Positions 1 to 11,848 of a DNA stretch of 64,000 nt are shown one piece after another. The notes beneath the pieces are model-generated. The model saw only the letters and a list, made by a program, of their open reading frames with translations, made no database searches and had not been told where the DNA came from. Both the position numbers and the translations under genes were made by a program. Source of the DNA: Pyrenula massariospora (taxonomy: Eukaryota; Ascomycota; Eurotiomycetes; Pyrenulales; Pyrenulaceae). The stretch's first letter is position 1. Every line of letters starts with the position of its first letter. Location of the stretch: contig JAGFMI010000011.1 of the NCBI GenBank assembly GCA_021030905.1, positions 248,001 through 312,000 of the forward strand, in the 5' to 3' direction.

Positions 1-2
1 GA

Positions 3-1277
3 TCATTCTCAACAACGACGGTACTAGGCAATGTCTCTGTTTTCATTCGCTTTCCAGGGATGACGTCCCGCAAACCATTTCAAAATGTGTCAAAAAAGCA
101 ACACACTCTCCTGCCTCAACACCGACCTCCACTTCGTCGCGATAAGCCGGTGCGGATTTCGATAGCTGGACAACCACAACCCAAGTTTATATTCCCGACA
201 TCCGATCGCTCCTTTATATTCATTCCTAGGGCAATGCGGCCTAATCAACAAACTTTCGCTCGTGGTCGTGGCCGAGGCAGTATTCACGGTAGTAGGCGAA
301 CTAGCGCTTATGGAGGAAGCGTCTATACACCAAGCGTCGCTATGAGCAGACGCTCTTCAGTGATCGGTCCCATTTCTAGGGACAGTCTGAGATCTCCGAC
401 AGGCTCTGCTTACTCACGTCCGCAAGTCGCGCCAGCCGATACCCGCAAGCCGGTCGTCAGGCTTCCTCCAGCGGCTTTAGTCAACGGCGGAGGCCAAGTA
501 CCAGTAGCGACACCTGCTCAAGCTTTTCAGACTGCTACAGTCCCATCCAAACCCATGTTGCATGAGAACCGCCCAGCTTCTCTCCCCATGCACCAACCTA
601 GACCCCAAAAGGCCGTTTCCGTCGCCGATATTGAATCTCCTGCCTCTTTTACTTTTCATCCGCCTCAACAGCAGCAGGAACAGCCGTTCCATCAGCAAGT
701 TCCACAGGTCCACAACTCGTCGGTGTTCGCCGAAGATCCGGCAGCTGTCAATCCTCACAGCCGACAACTTTCGCATCCTAGTCAGCCATCTGGTACTCCC
801 TTGTCACAGCTTCCTGATCGGGCTATCCATGCACAAACTTTCCAGCCGTACCCCGTACCGCAGGCGCAAGGATACTTCGCAATGGCATATCCGCCCGGGA
901 CCGTCTTTTTTCCTCAAACGGTTGGCGGCGAATATCCAGCCTTCACGGGGGCGATGACGCCTTCTGCCACTGCCCCAGCTTTCGTTCCTGTCAACGGACA
1001 TCCAGGAGGTTTCATAGTGCCACCGCAAGCGCCGCAGCCTCCACCCACAGATCAAACTGGTCAATCGGCCACTGTAGCCCATGAATCGAACGGAATGGTC
1101 TATTATTTAGACCCGACCCAGCTACAGCAGCAACAGGCTCATGGGTTTGCGCCAGCGTATGGAGTCCCGGGAAATGGCGGTGTTGTCGGCATGGGCGGTA
1201 TGATGACGCCACCCGGTGGCTATTATTACCCTCAACCACCACCTGGCAACGGTCCGGTCTATTATACTGGGCAGTGA
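3..1277 (+). CDS. Q/P-rich, RG-containing protein, 3' part (5' end outside window)
   Basis: The reading frame is open from the left edge of the window to a stop at 1277, so the gene starts upstream and only its last ~424 codons are present. The first ATG in view, at 60, is probably internal. A splice acceptor-like CTTTCCAG ends at 57, so an exon could also begin at 58. Visible features are a basic stretch, a DRSFIFIPRAMRPNQQ block, an RGRGRG tract, an SRRSS serine/arginine patch, and a long tail rich in Pro, Gln, Gly and Tyr with QQQQ runs. This composition is typical of fungal RNA-associated or granule-forming proteins, but no folded domain is in view and I do not recognise the family with confidence. 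It is very likely a real coding region, with the function unassigned. Confidence 0.75.
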   Translation, partial: SFSTTTVLGNVSVFIRFPGMTSRKPFQNVSKKQHTLLPQHRPPLRRDKPVRISIAGQPQPKFIFPTSDRSFIFIPRAMRPNQQTFARGRGRGSIHGSRRTSAYGGSVYTPSVAMSRRSSVIGPISRDSLRSPTGSAYSRPQVAPADTRKPVVRLPPAALVNGGGQVPVATPAQAFQTATVPSKPMLHENRPASLPMHQPRPQKAVSVADIESPASFTFHPPQQQQEQPFHQQVPQVHNSSVFAEDPAAVNPHSRQLSHPSQPSGTPLSQLPDRAIHAQTFQPYPVPQAQGYFAMAYPPGTVFFPQTVGGEYPAFTGAMTPSATAPAFVPVNGHPGGFIVPPQAPQPPPTDQTGQSATVAHESNGMVYYLDPTQLQQQQAHGFAPAYGVPGNGGVVGMGGMMTPPGGYYYPQPPPGNGPVYYTGQ

Positions 1278-2003
1278 TCAATCCAACTTCCTTTCCATTG
1301 GACCTTGAACCGCTCCTTTTCATGAACGTTTACTTTGGTTACTATGTCGTTGCATTTTAGCGATACTTTCATTCCCTTAGAATTTCCGCACGGGTCGGGT
1401 ACAGGAGCAAGCACTAGGAGTTGGCATGGTTGAAGGCTTACTATTTTTAATTGTGGCGCACTTTTTATCGATTGCCATCGTTTGCGTGATGGGAGGGTAT
1501 TTTTGGAAGGGGTCCAATGGATACACCTGAGAGGCGAGACGGAGGAGGGCATTCAAAAGCGCTATTTTCGTTCTTGTCCTGTCCTGAAGATAGCGTTATT
1601 ATTCCGCGGGCAATCCATGTGATATGTGCACAGAACCAGGCGCGTAATCAGTCGAAGTACGTAATCAACACAACCACCGGAACGGTCGTCGTCGGGCGAA
1701 TGTGGGTGAGCAAAGTTCACGTGATTATATTGAGTTACGGACCAAGCTGGCTTCGGTTAGCGCGACGGAGCGTCGCTGTTGCGTCTGCCTGCAGCAGCTT
1801 TCCCCACCTTTCACCTACTCACGACCTCACCTCTTTCCCACCTTCACCGACTGCTTCATCCTCACCGCAGAAAGACCGCGTATGTAAGGGTCTCCGATTT
1901 CTTTTCCCAAAATCTATCTCATCCTCCACCCTTATCCTTCAATATTATCCCACCAGCTGCCCCTGCCTCTATTGACTAAGTTCCACGCACAAGGCTCGCC
2001 ATC
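1278..2003. other. Intergenic region, promoter of the NBR1-type gene
   Basis: No gene is supported here. The first ~250 bases are the 3' flank of the Q/P-rich gene. The segment 1790-2000 is strongly CT-rich on the + strand (repeated CACC, CTC and TTTCCC runs), as is common for fungal 5' leaders, and runs into the ATG at 2004. Short open frames at 1517-1979 look like by-products of this composition. Confidence 0.6.
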
Positions 2004-4594
2004 ATGGCATCATCAAATACAGCATCCACACCCGTGACCCCCGATACTCTCATCACCGTCAAAGTCGTCATTGATGGTAGCAACCGTAGATTCAAGCTAG
2101 CCTTGAGAGATTTGTCGGCAAGTTCACTTCCGAACAAGGTACGTTCCGGCTCTTTCCACTACGAAGACAGTTTTTAGCCTATTACTTCAAAACTTCTGCT
2201 ATCAGAAACTAATACTGTTTTTTAGCTCCGCGGCCTCCTCAACATTCCACCAAATGCTGAAGTCCTCCTCGAACGTTACTCCGATTCTGCGGGCTCATAC
2301 ATCATCCTTGACAGCACAAACCCGGCGATTTACAAATCCCTTTACCGAGCAGCCAAAGCGAAACTAAAGCTCCGGATCAAAGCTACCGTTATACACCTAC
2401 CCAAAGCAGCTCCTGAAACTTTTATTGAGCCAAATGCCTCGGTTGAGCCTCAAAGGACAAGAGAAACAACTACAGAGACGCGTCGGAACTATCTTGAGAC
2501 AGTGCTCGGGCCGGACGCGGACCAGTCGAACAAAGAGAATCAGCCTGTCAAGACTGAGCCAAGTACCCTGACAGCCGAAGCTTTCCTCACAGGGCCGAGG
2601 GTTAAGATTGCTTCTCTGCCAGTGCCACCTGGTCCTCCAATTCATTCCCTTAGCCGGCCGACGCTACCAAACTTTAACGATTTTCCTTCCGCCAACTATT
2701 ACATTGACTGTAACTATTGCGGTCGCGGCATTGAGAACGAACACTATCACTGCAGCATCTGTCACAACGGTGATTACGATCTCTGCTTGGAATGTATTGA
2801 CAATGACATAATTTGCGAAGGCGAAGGTCACTGGTTGATCAAGCGGTCCTTGAAAGATGGAAAGCTTGTCAACAGTACTACAGAGACTATTGCCCCAAAG
2901 AAGCAGGAAAAGTCTATTCCTAAAGTTGAGATAGCAGAAGAGCCACAATCCCTCCCATCTGTTCCCGATATCCCAGATCGCACATGCAATGGCTGCATTG
3001 GAGGTTAGTTCTCAATGCGTTTGACTCTTAAGAGTTTTGCAGCTAAAAATTTTCGCAGAATTCAGCAGTGAAATGCTCGTAACTTGCCTGGATTGCCCCG
3101 ACTTTGATTTGTGCTATGCATGCTTGTTCATGGGCTCTCATGGGCATGATCCCGCCCACACATTCCAAGCACTCTCGGACTCGGAGAAAAATGATTATGC
3201 CTCATCCGCCTCTCGTCTCTGTTGTCCTGGTCGAGACGCTATCCACGCTGCTATTTGCGATGGTTGCAATAAGGTAAGACATCGCATGCCATTTCGACTT
3301 TGCTACACACTGACCATTTTAGTCCATCCGTGGTGTTCGTCACAAGTGCCTGACATGCCCAGACTGGGACTTCTGTTCAACTTGCATTCTCAGCGCTTCA
3401 GATATCCATCCCGGCCACCGCTTTGCCGAACTCTATAAACCTATTGCTGACCCCAAGAGCGGTCCACCACATATTCACCATGGAATCTTTTGCGATGGAC
3501 CTCTTTGCCAGGAAGCATCACGAAAGACATATATCAAGGGTGACCGCTACAAATGCGCTGTCTGCCATGATACTGATTTTTGCGCCAACTGTGAAGCACA
3601 TCCTACGAACCGTCACAACCGCACCCACCCGCTGATTAAGTTCAAGACTCCTGTACGAAATGTGTCTGTGACTACATTGGGTGAAAAAGGGAACGGTGAA
3701 AGGATGGCTCCGATGGGTGACAGGCCAGCTGCTAAGAATGTAGCAACGGAAACAGCCAGCGTGGACTCAGCCAACGCCTCTACTCAGGTGCAGACACCTG
3801 AGGTTAAGCGTAGCCCCGAGCCAGCAGCTCGAAAACCAACCGAGACATTCTTCAAGAAACCCGACTTGAACGCTCTGTTTGTCAGTGACACTATCACTGA
3901 CGACCTTGAGGTGGAACCTGAGATTGTCATTGAACAAACTTGGAAGTTGTACAATCCTGGTCCAAGTGCTTGGCCAGTTGGATGCAGTGTTCGCTTCGTC
4001 GGCGGAGACGACATGTTCAACATATCGCGAGAGCATCCCTCAAGTGTCGATACTCTCACTGCTGCTATGGAAAGCAATGTTCTACGCGACGAGGTTGCAC
4101 CTGGCAAATCTGCTGATTTTAGCATCCAGCTCAAAACGCCGAAGCGTGAGGGCAAGGCTATCTCATACTGGCAATTGAAGACGGCCGAAGGTTTGGGATT
4201 TGGTCACAAGCTCTGGTGCGATGTCACAGTCACAAATATTCTATCCCCCAAAGAGGATTCTGCATTGCTCGCCGATCAGGAGACCAAAGAAGAGCCCAAG
4301 GCTATCTCAACTTCCGAAGAGAGCTCAACTATGATCTTTCCGAAGCTAGAGAAGGAATCCCCGTCCTCAAGCACGCATGATGTTGCTCGAGAAGCCGAGG
4401 CTGAAGAAGCTGTTGAGCCTCCTGCTCCGAAGGTCGAGGAACAAGATCTTGTTGATGACATTGAGAGCCTCGAGCTTGACGATGAAGACGATACGGATGC
4501 TGGTTTCCTCACCGACGAGGAGTATGACATCCTTGACGCTAGTGACGAGGATTACTTGCTAGCCGAGGCCGAGAAAGCTATCAACAAAAAATAA
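2004..4594 (+). CDS. NBR1: NBR1-type selective autophagy receptor (PB1, four ZZ fingers, four-Trp domain)
   Basis: Four exons are inferred: 2004-2138, 2226-3003, 3059-3273 and 3323-4594, giving 799 aa. Splicing keeps the frame and joins the zinc-finger cysteines. Domain order is a PB1-like N-terminus (~13-105), four ZZ-type fingers with Cys pairs near 207, 299, 371 and 433-466, and an NBR1 four-tryptophan domain (~550-680; Trp 583, 593, 659, 674). An acidic tail contains EEYDIL at 775-780, which fits an Atg8-interacting motif (aromatic-x-x-Leu preceded by acids). NBR1 proteins bind cargo and Atg8 to deliver substrates to the vacuole. The start is the first ATG of a frame preceded by a CT-rich leader, in a CATCATGG context. 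The family call is strong. Cargo specificity cannot be read from sequence. Confidence 0.9.
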
Positions 4595-6899
4595 TCAACC
4601 ATTCATAACAGTCACTGATCTTATCGAGCTTCGCCATACACAAACATCTCGACTCAAAACTCAGCTTCCTGGCAGCAGTGAGCTATATGTGACTACCTGA
4701 GGCTGGCTAGGTAGATGCTCCAGACGCATCCAAGAAATCTTTGACTTTTATTTTCGTGAAATTGTATTTTCGGGATGGGTTCAACAAACAACTAGGGCTT
4801 GGTACATTGGGTGGGGAAGGACATTCAACACCAATGCATGAGCCGATCGATCATTATTATTTCCACGTGGACGACGATGCTATTCATGCTTTCCCCGTGT
4901 TCTCCGGCCCCTGACCCTGACCTGGAAGGTGCAAAGTAACATGCGGGTTCGCGGTCGAACCTCAGGACTCCTTACTGTTACGGCTTGCGGACTTGCTCCT
5001 GCTTCGTTGTGCCCTGTCATCAACATCACTCTCTTCAAAGCTCGTCATTTGTCTAGTTAGGTGGGGAGGGAAAAGGGGAGTACGGCTTCTCCCTTTTTCC
5101 TTATACTTATGTCTCTTGGTAGTTCCCAATACTGATCATGTTCTCACGAAAAACAACCGTTTCGAGGACATTCCTGCATTGGTAGGCCATGAGATGAGCA
5201 GCATGCCGTGAATATAGCCCTAGCCGTAGAATCGGTCGCCGTATCTATTGGAGACTTTGACAGCAAGTAGGCAGGTAGTTGCAACTACGTGGACCATTTC
5301 CCACCGCCGACGCATTTACACCTAGATGCTCGCCGCTTAGATCACCTCCAGCCGTTGTCTTGTTCACCTCAACTCTCTTATGCCTCTATGCCAGCGATGT
5401 GATCAGTCAGCTCAAGCCAACAACTATTGCTTGTAACATACCAGATCCCTTTTCATTTGTGTGAGCCCTTTTCAACGTCGACTTCAAGCGAGGTTGTGAA
5501 AAGCATCATCTATGCCGCATGGTTGGCTCATCACCAAGATTCTAGATGCCTTGGCCTCTATGTCGGCGTTGATTCCAACAATTCGTTTCCTGCTCTCATT
5601 CTAGTCACGCCCCTTTATCATAGAAACTTGGTACTTCTGTAATCTCGCGTTGTGTCTAAGTTCATACTGCGAGTCAAGGTTCAAGCTTCTTGTCGCAGAC
5701 CAGAAGCAAAACCCGCCAAAATGGCGCGTTCATTAATCAGGAAGGTATGAAGGGCCATGCATAGAGATGCTGCAACGCGTATTTGCCCATGACCGAAACC
5801 CTTTCTAATGTAACTTGGTCGCTCAACGTAGATCGTGTATGCCTCAATAAATTTGATTAATAGCAGCAAACGTGGCTTCCTAAGTGGCGCCAAAACTAGA
5901 TTCTGGACTATTTAAATATTCCATACGCGGACACGTCGGAGAGATTTCGTCGACATGGGTATCTCAGCCATAAGCATCGGTTCCAGCCACGACGGTCTAA
6001 CCACTTCGCATGAAGGGGACCAGAAACACAAGTTCGAACGAAAACAGTCGTTATCAACGCTGACAGGGTATGATAACAGACCAGCGTCGGTGACTCTGAT
6101 AGGCATACCCTCTAGATAGGCTAATTCCGTGGAATTTAGGCCCCCAAATCATGCTTTGAAACACAGCCATCTATCAGCAATTTCTAGCCCGGGTTTGCCA
6201 ACAGAGGTTTCAAGCAAGCGAAGGTCTCTGGTGTAACGTCAGGCATCAATAGCGATAGAGCATGCGCAAGCTCCTTCAGCTTTTCAAGCCATCAAGAGTT
6301 CTAGACACTCGGAATTTGGCCGGTCAAAGAGCCTTGCGTGCGCAATGCATGGTGACAAAATCATACCTCTGTTCTTTCACCCAATTTACATCGACGATGA
6401 AGCTGAGGGTCCCGAAGGGGTGCCACCACTTTTGTCCGCCAGCCTCGATAGCCCCCATTCTTTTCATCTTTTGATTCTAAATTACAAGACAAGTCTTGTA
6501 CAGACTCGATTACCTGCACGGGCCGAAATGCATACAGAAATGGAGCTTTACTAGAGAATCGGTGCAATCATGCTTGAGGTCGGCGGTTTAACGCTTCAGA
6601 CCTTGCATAAGAACAAGGTTTCAGGCTCAGCTTTCCTTGCTTTAGCTCTCGATTCTTCGTAGAGCAGAATACGCAGATCATTCGATAAAGACTGGCTAGA
6701 CAGTTGCCGAAAGACACTATCTAGTGCCGCCCAAGGAAAGCTGAGCAAGGAGCTCATGATCTCGATGTTGAGACTAGGGATCTAGGATGGAGAGGCGAAA
6801 GCCTACTTATTATAAGCGATCCATCATTCATCCTAGCCTTCTCGCTCTCCCATCTCAGCTTCATCCCTTTACTCCTACAACTTACAAGGCGAAAGAAGC
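4595..6899. other. 2.3-kb intergenic region without a supported gene
   Basis: Only short open frames (under 75 codons) occur on either strand, and none resembles a protein I know or joins its neighbours through plausible introns. The right end (about 6830-6899) is CT-rich and is the likely leader of the membrane-protein gene starting at 6900. I see no repeat, tRNA or transposon remnant. Confidence 0.5.
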
Positions 6900-9266
6900 A
6901 TGGCTGATCTTGGCTTGAGTACAGATATTCCAGTCCACCTTGGCGTCTGGACAAATTGGTCTCGCGGTCACTTGGCAGGTGTGACACTTACTTTAACTCC
7001 TCGGAATGGAGCTCTTCTTACTGCATTTCTCGCTATATTTGTTGCATTCATAGGTACCGGCTTCTGGCACATTATGAGCTTTATTTTTCATCGTTTTCTT
7101 TCTTCTGAAGCACCGAAAGATGGGCTCTATCATCAAACGCAGGCCATACTGCGGAACTCTGCAAATGCGACAGCCGGCTTTATACGACTTGTCCGGATGG
7201 GATATGCATGGCGTCATAAAGCTGATAGACCGTTCACTAGAACCTTCCCCTTAATTGCAGCTACCGCTTTATGTACAGCAGGCTTTACAGCAGCAAGTAT
7301 TCTCTCAGCCAAGATCAACGCTGGGATGGGCAATGAAATACTTATATCAGGTGATTCATGCGGTCAGATCTATCCTGGCGACCCAAATGTTGTTAACTTC
7401 AACATGGTCAATACCGTATTCAACCCATATACAACGAAGGAAGCCAATCAGTATTCAAATTATGTCCAAACTTGCTATTCGAATGATTCCAGCACGGATG
7501 GCTGCAGTTCATTCATCAAACGGCAACTCCCCAGCACCGTCGATCGTAATGCGACTTGTCCATTCGAAAAGACAATTTGTCGACATCAAGACCGAAATAT
7601 TAAACTCGATACTGGATATCTACGATTAGATTCTGATCTAGGATTTAACGTGCCTTCGGATCTTCAATACACTTTCAGAATTGTCAATCATTGCGCACCG
7701 TTGAAATCTGAGGGTTACAAAGAAGTATATAACTACTCTGAAGATGTTTCCTACATGAGATACTTCTATGGACAGGAACAGGTTGATGTAAAGAAGAAAA
7801 AACGTTACAACTATACTTATGAATCTCAGATACCCTCAATATCTCGCTTTCGATCGGAAGACTTCAGCGCAGGAATGGCAAATTATAGATTAGGGTAAGT
7901 TTATATGAGGACTATTTCACGTCTCAACTAAATGAATCCTGACAACATGAAGAAGCATATACACGGTTACCTATAATGGATCTTTCAGCTCCGATGATTC
8001 TGAATTTCTGCCCATTGAAGAACTTTTGCCAGCAACAGCAGACAGCGACCTGTCAATATTTTTCCTGTCGGCTGGCGACATTGCCTATGCGCAAGAGGTC
8101 AATGATGATTGGTATGCCGCCCATAAATTTATCAACACGTCATCGAGTGACGTAAATGTACGAAATGGAAGTGTCCCGATCTACTTCTCCGACGAACCTG
8201 CTTCAGCCTTAGGATGTAAATCGCACTATCAGTTTTGCAATCCCACATCTCCTGCAGGGCAAGACTGCCCTATTTCTGGCGGTTATCAAGACCTCGTATC
8301 TCCCAGCATCTCACAGGATGATGAAGCCTACAGTATCATTCCATGGGTCACAAACTCCCTCCTCAGTCTCGTTATTGTCGTTAATGAGCTGAGTACATCA
8401 TCCTTGATATCAAGATATGGTCTCAGTAGTGGCTATCAAGGTCCTCTCCCAGATGATCAATGGCAACTAGAGGTTGAAAACTGGCATAACATAGGTTTGA
8501 ATTCTCTACAAAGAGTCACAGATTCCGCGACAAGGCCCGCTGATCCGAACATACTCAAGTATTTCTGGGCGGCTCCTAGCACTGCCGCGCAGAAATATCT
8601 CTGCAAGAATCAGGTGAGTATGGCGGTTTCTCAAAAGTACGCTGAGAAATTCTACAAGAACTGAATGTCAACACTGGCAGCAGCTACTGTGGCGAGACCT
8701 GCGCTATCACTCTCCGCATTCTGTCTCGGGTGCTCGTGTGCATTCTTCTCCATAGACTACATCTTTGCGACTCCATCAGCGGAAAGCTAACTCGGTTCCA
8801 GAAAATTCGATCGGATTCCTATTCCAACTTCTCGGTCCTCGGATTAGCTCTCGTGCTGGTCATCGGAAGCCTCATCATTGTATTAGGGTACACACTTGAA
8901 CCACTTGTACACATCATCGACGCTCGGCTCCGGTCTAAAGTCAAATACTCACGTCTCGAATGGTGCGCCAACGACATCCTCCAGACACAGCGTATGGCTC
9001 ACGAGGAGCTGGGCTTTGGCCCGTGGAGTGAGTGCTCCGATCCCAACGCTGTCCCCGTGACCACGGTGAAAAGCGAACGGCTGGCTGTTTTGGATGTTCA
9101 GCAGCCCAAGCGCCCCCAGCTGAAAGCTCAGTCTGTGGCTAGGAATGAGAGCACGATGATTGGAAAGATCGAGTCAACATCTACTTACGTCGACAGCCAC
9201 GGGGAGGGCGGAAAGGCTAGTATGGAAAAGGCAAGCACCGCGGCGGGTCATGGCAACGGCCAATAA
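6900..9266 (+). CDS. Uncharacterised fungal multi-spanning membrane protein with Cys-containing ectodomain
   Basis: Three exons are inferred: 6900-7894, 7953-8613 and 8802-9266 (706 aa). Intron 2 (188 nt) ends with GCTAAC...TTCCAG and joins LCKNQ to KIRSDSYSNFSVLG, which restores the frame. The N-terminus has a WSRGHLAG motif, then hydrophobic segments near residues 38-62 and 110-135. A long, probably extracellular, middle region follows with scattered cysteines and NxS/T sites. Another membrane segment lies before the C-terminus (LALVLVIGSLIIVLG), with a polar cytoplasmic tail. From memory, similar proteins (WSRG near the start, C-x-NQ-x-[IV]-x-S-x-x-[FY] before the last TM) are common and uncharacterised in Pezizomycotina. 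I assign no function. Confidence 0.8.
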
Positions 9267-11848
9267 ATCATAGGCCTGGATGCACTGAGGACCAAGTCTA
9301 CATCACCAACGCGGCAGCACAGGACCACGGTCCGCCGACGAACTGAGCCGTGTCGCCTTTGCTTACGCTACATGACCGCTTCTATCATGTCTTTCGCCTC
9401 AGTGTCGATTGCCCACGGGGTTGCGTATCAGTGTTGTGAGGCCTTAGTGCCTTGGCTGTTCAATGATCCTGCAGTCATTCGAGAATTTGTCGTCACGAGA
9501 TGGTTAGGAACTAGTAGCAAAGGAACGGTCTTTCACTAAGTAGATAGTATTGACATTCCGTTGAGTATCAGTTCCAGGTTTACTCTCCGAGATCACAAAT
9601 CACCGAAGCCATATCTTCCAGTGAGACGCAATTCAACAACAAAGTCTGGATCTCTCAAGCCTTGCAAACTCCAGTCCATCCTCTACGCGTCCAGCTTTTA
9701 GTAATATTATGTCGTGGCCGAAGGAAGCAGCTCACCCTTTCAAGCAGCGCCTTCCCAAAACGCTCCATGCCAAGCGGTGCATGCTCACTCGCTATCTTAT
9801 TATAGAGGAAGAAAAATGCTCATATTCGTCTTTTCTCTGCGAGTTAGAATTATTCATCAGTCCCCCGATCGGGGGCTTAAAATGGCCTTCTACCCGCAGA
9901 AGCATCGCATCAGCTACGGGATTGCTGTTGATACATGGAGTCCTCGTTGTAGATGCTTCATTAAGTTAGAGATAGGGCGCGTATTATAGCAAAGAGGTCT
10001 AAAGAATTTAAGAATGCCAAGGTAATGTGCTGAATGATTGGATGAAAACCCGTGATGGTATGATCTTGTCCCGGTAGGTTTCTCTCAGGTTTCTCTGTCA
10101 GGGGAATTTCGAAGAGGATATCTACAAAGGTAGTCAGTTTTAAGAGAAAACAAGACTTTTTTTCTTGGTGTCATAATTTATCGTTATTTGGAATACTAGC
10201 TATGTGTACTGTACGCAACTACATGCATGTATACATACGCGTGGTTAGACTACTCCGACGAGCAGCTTTAGCAGGAAAGCCTACGTCGTATACCCAACTT
10301 ATACTCATCCCCGGAAACAAACGGATCAAGCCCACCCGCCCGAGCCTCATGATGTGGTGGGGCCGGCACCCAACCTCCGACATCAAGGCGTTCTGTTCTA
10401 TTCTGTGGGGGCCAACAACGATCCCGGAACCAACACAGCGTGAGACACAACACTGTGAGCCGCAAGAAAGCAACACGCGCAGACGCGGCGCAAAAGATAC
10501 TGCCCGATAGAGCAGTTGAACGAAAGTTGTGAGGGGGAATCGGAATGAATGTTAATCGATAGACTGAAATGGAAATGGAAAGGTCATCAAAGGCGTTAAG
10601 GTAACGATCGGAAGGATGCGAGTGTTTTGAAATGATCAGAATGTGTTGGTTGAAAGATTGTATCAAGGAGCGTGAGAAGCGAAAGTGGACATGTCTCTGG
10701 TTGAGCGAATATATCGATGATCGTGGTGGAAATGAGTGTGAGATGGTGAAATGATAGCCAAGCCTAAAGCCCGAAAGGAGCGTGAATAATCGACAGATAA
10801 TCAAAGTGGTTTAAGCGACTGGATCCCATCAAGGTGGTTTTGTATTGGAAAGAATGGTCGGCGTCTATACTCTCATATGGGAATATTGGTTTAGCGAAAG
10901 GCGTGGATGAATGAATTGGGTGATCGGTTTGAAGGTTTGACGATTGCAAATGGAGGCGAAAGAATGAACGAGGATTGCAGTCACCGGGTTATCAAGCGAT
11001 CATTGCTTAGAAGGAACGACTTCGAAAGGACGGATTTAAAGAACGTCGGTAGAGATTTAAAAATGAGCGAATAATACAGATCGAAGTTGGTTGGCGCGAA
11101 TGGCGAGAAATGCTAGAAGCTTGACGTAGTGGTAGTGTGCCAAAGCAAAGGAGCGTATGTGAGCTTAAAGACCGGAGGTCAACTCGGGTTTCCCAGTGTT
11201 GTGTAATAGCGATCGTAATAAACATGTCGCTTTCGCAGTCAGAGAGCGACTAAACGAGTGGTAGAAGATGGTTCCAACGATGTCAGCGCTATGAGACAAT
11301 CCAATCGCCTCGTTCGTTAAAATGAATGTGAGTGGGTACGCTGTACCTGAATGCGTAGAATGCAAATGAAAAGATGGACCTTGGTCGGATTAAATACAAA
11401 AAGATGGTGTTTGTAGTTTATCATGCAAAAGTTTGGCCGTAGCATCGTGGACTCATTACAAAGCGAATGCGCGTGTTGCTTTTAGTGCAACAAAAGCTGC
11501 ATCTCGGTGGAGCAGCCGAGTATCAAGGTACTAACTCTGTACCTATATATGTGTGTGTAGAGATTCTTTGAAGGGTTTCAAGCGAAAGTGTGTTCGTAGG
11601 GAGTAAAGTGAGCAGGGAGAGTAGCCTCTGTGGATGGTATCATGCATTCTGGACAAGATATCCGCATCGTGTAACCTTTGAATCAGCAATTCAGAAGGCC
11701 ACTTTCCAACCCAATAGCGGCTCAGTTGGGAGACCTCATTCATAGACCTTTTGCGTTTAATGGTCTGAAGATCTCTTAAACAGAAATGCAAGCTTTTCGA
11801 GCTCACTTCGCAAGAGTGTTGGATATGTAAGAGGAGTCTGATCCTTTC
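9267..11848. other. 2.6-kb intergenic region with purine-biased + strand
   Basis: No gene is supported. From about 10540 to 11400 the + strand is rich in G and A (GAAAGG, GGAAATG, GAGCGTGAG words). The minus strand is correspondingly CT-rich, like a fungal 5' leader, but no coding region follows it to the left. A minus-strand open frame of 178 codons at 10268-10804 shows low-complexity codons expected from this bias and resembles nothing known. The part nearest 11848 is the 3' flank of the GPI-protein gene. Confidence 0.5.

Noticed and set aside
8614-8801. Short intron ending at TGGCAG (8680) in the membrane-protein gene
   Set aside because: The frame could not be kept. The acceptor at 8801 with GCTAAC branch restores both frame and the family-like NQ-KIRS junction.
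10268-10804. 178-codon minus-strand frame
   Set aside because: Its composition follows the CT-rich strand bias. There is no conserved motif, signal or splice context.
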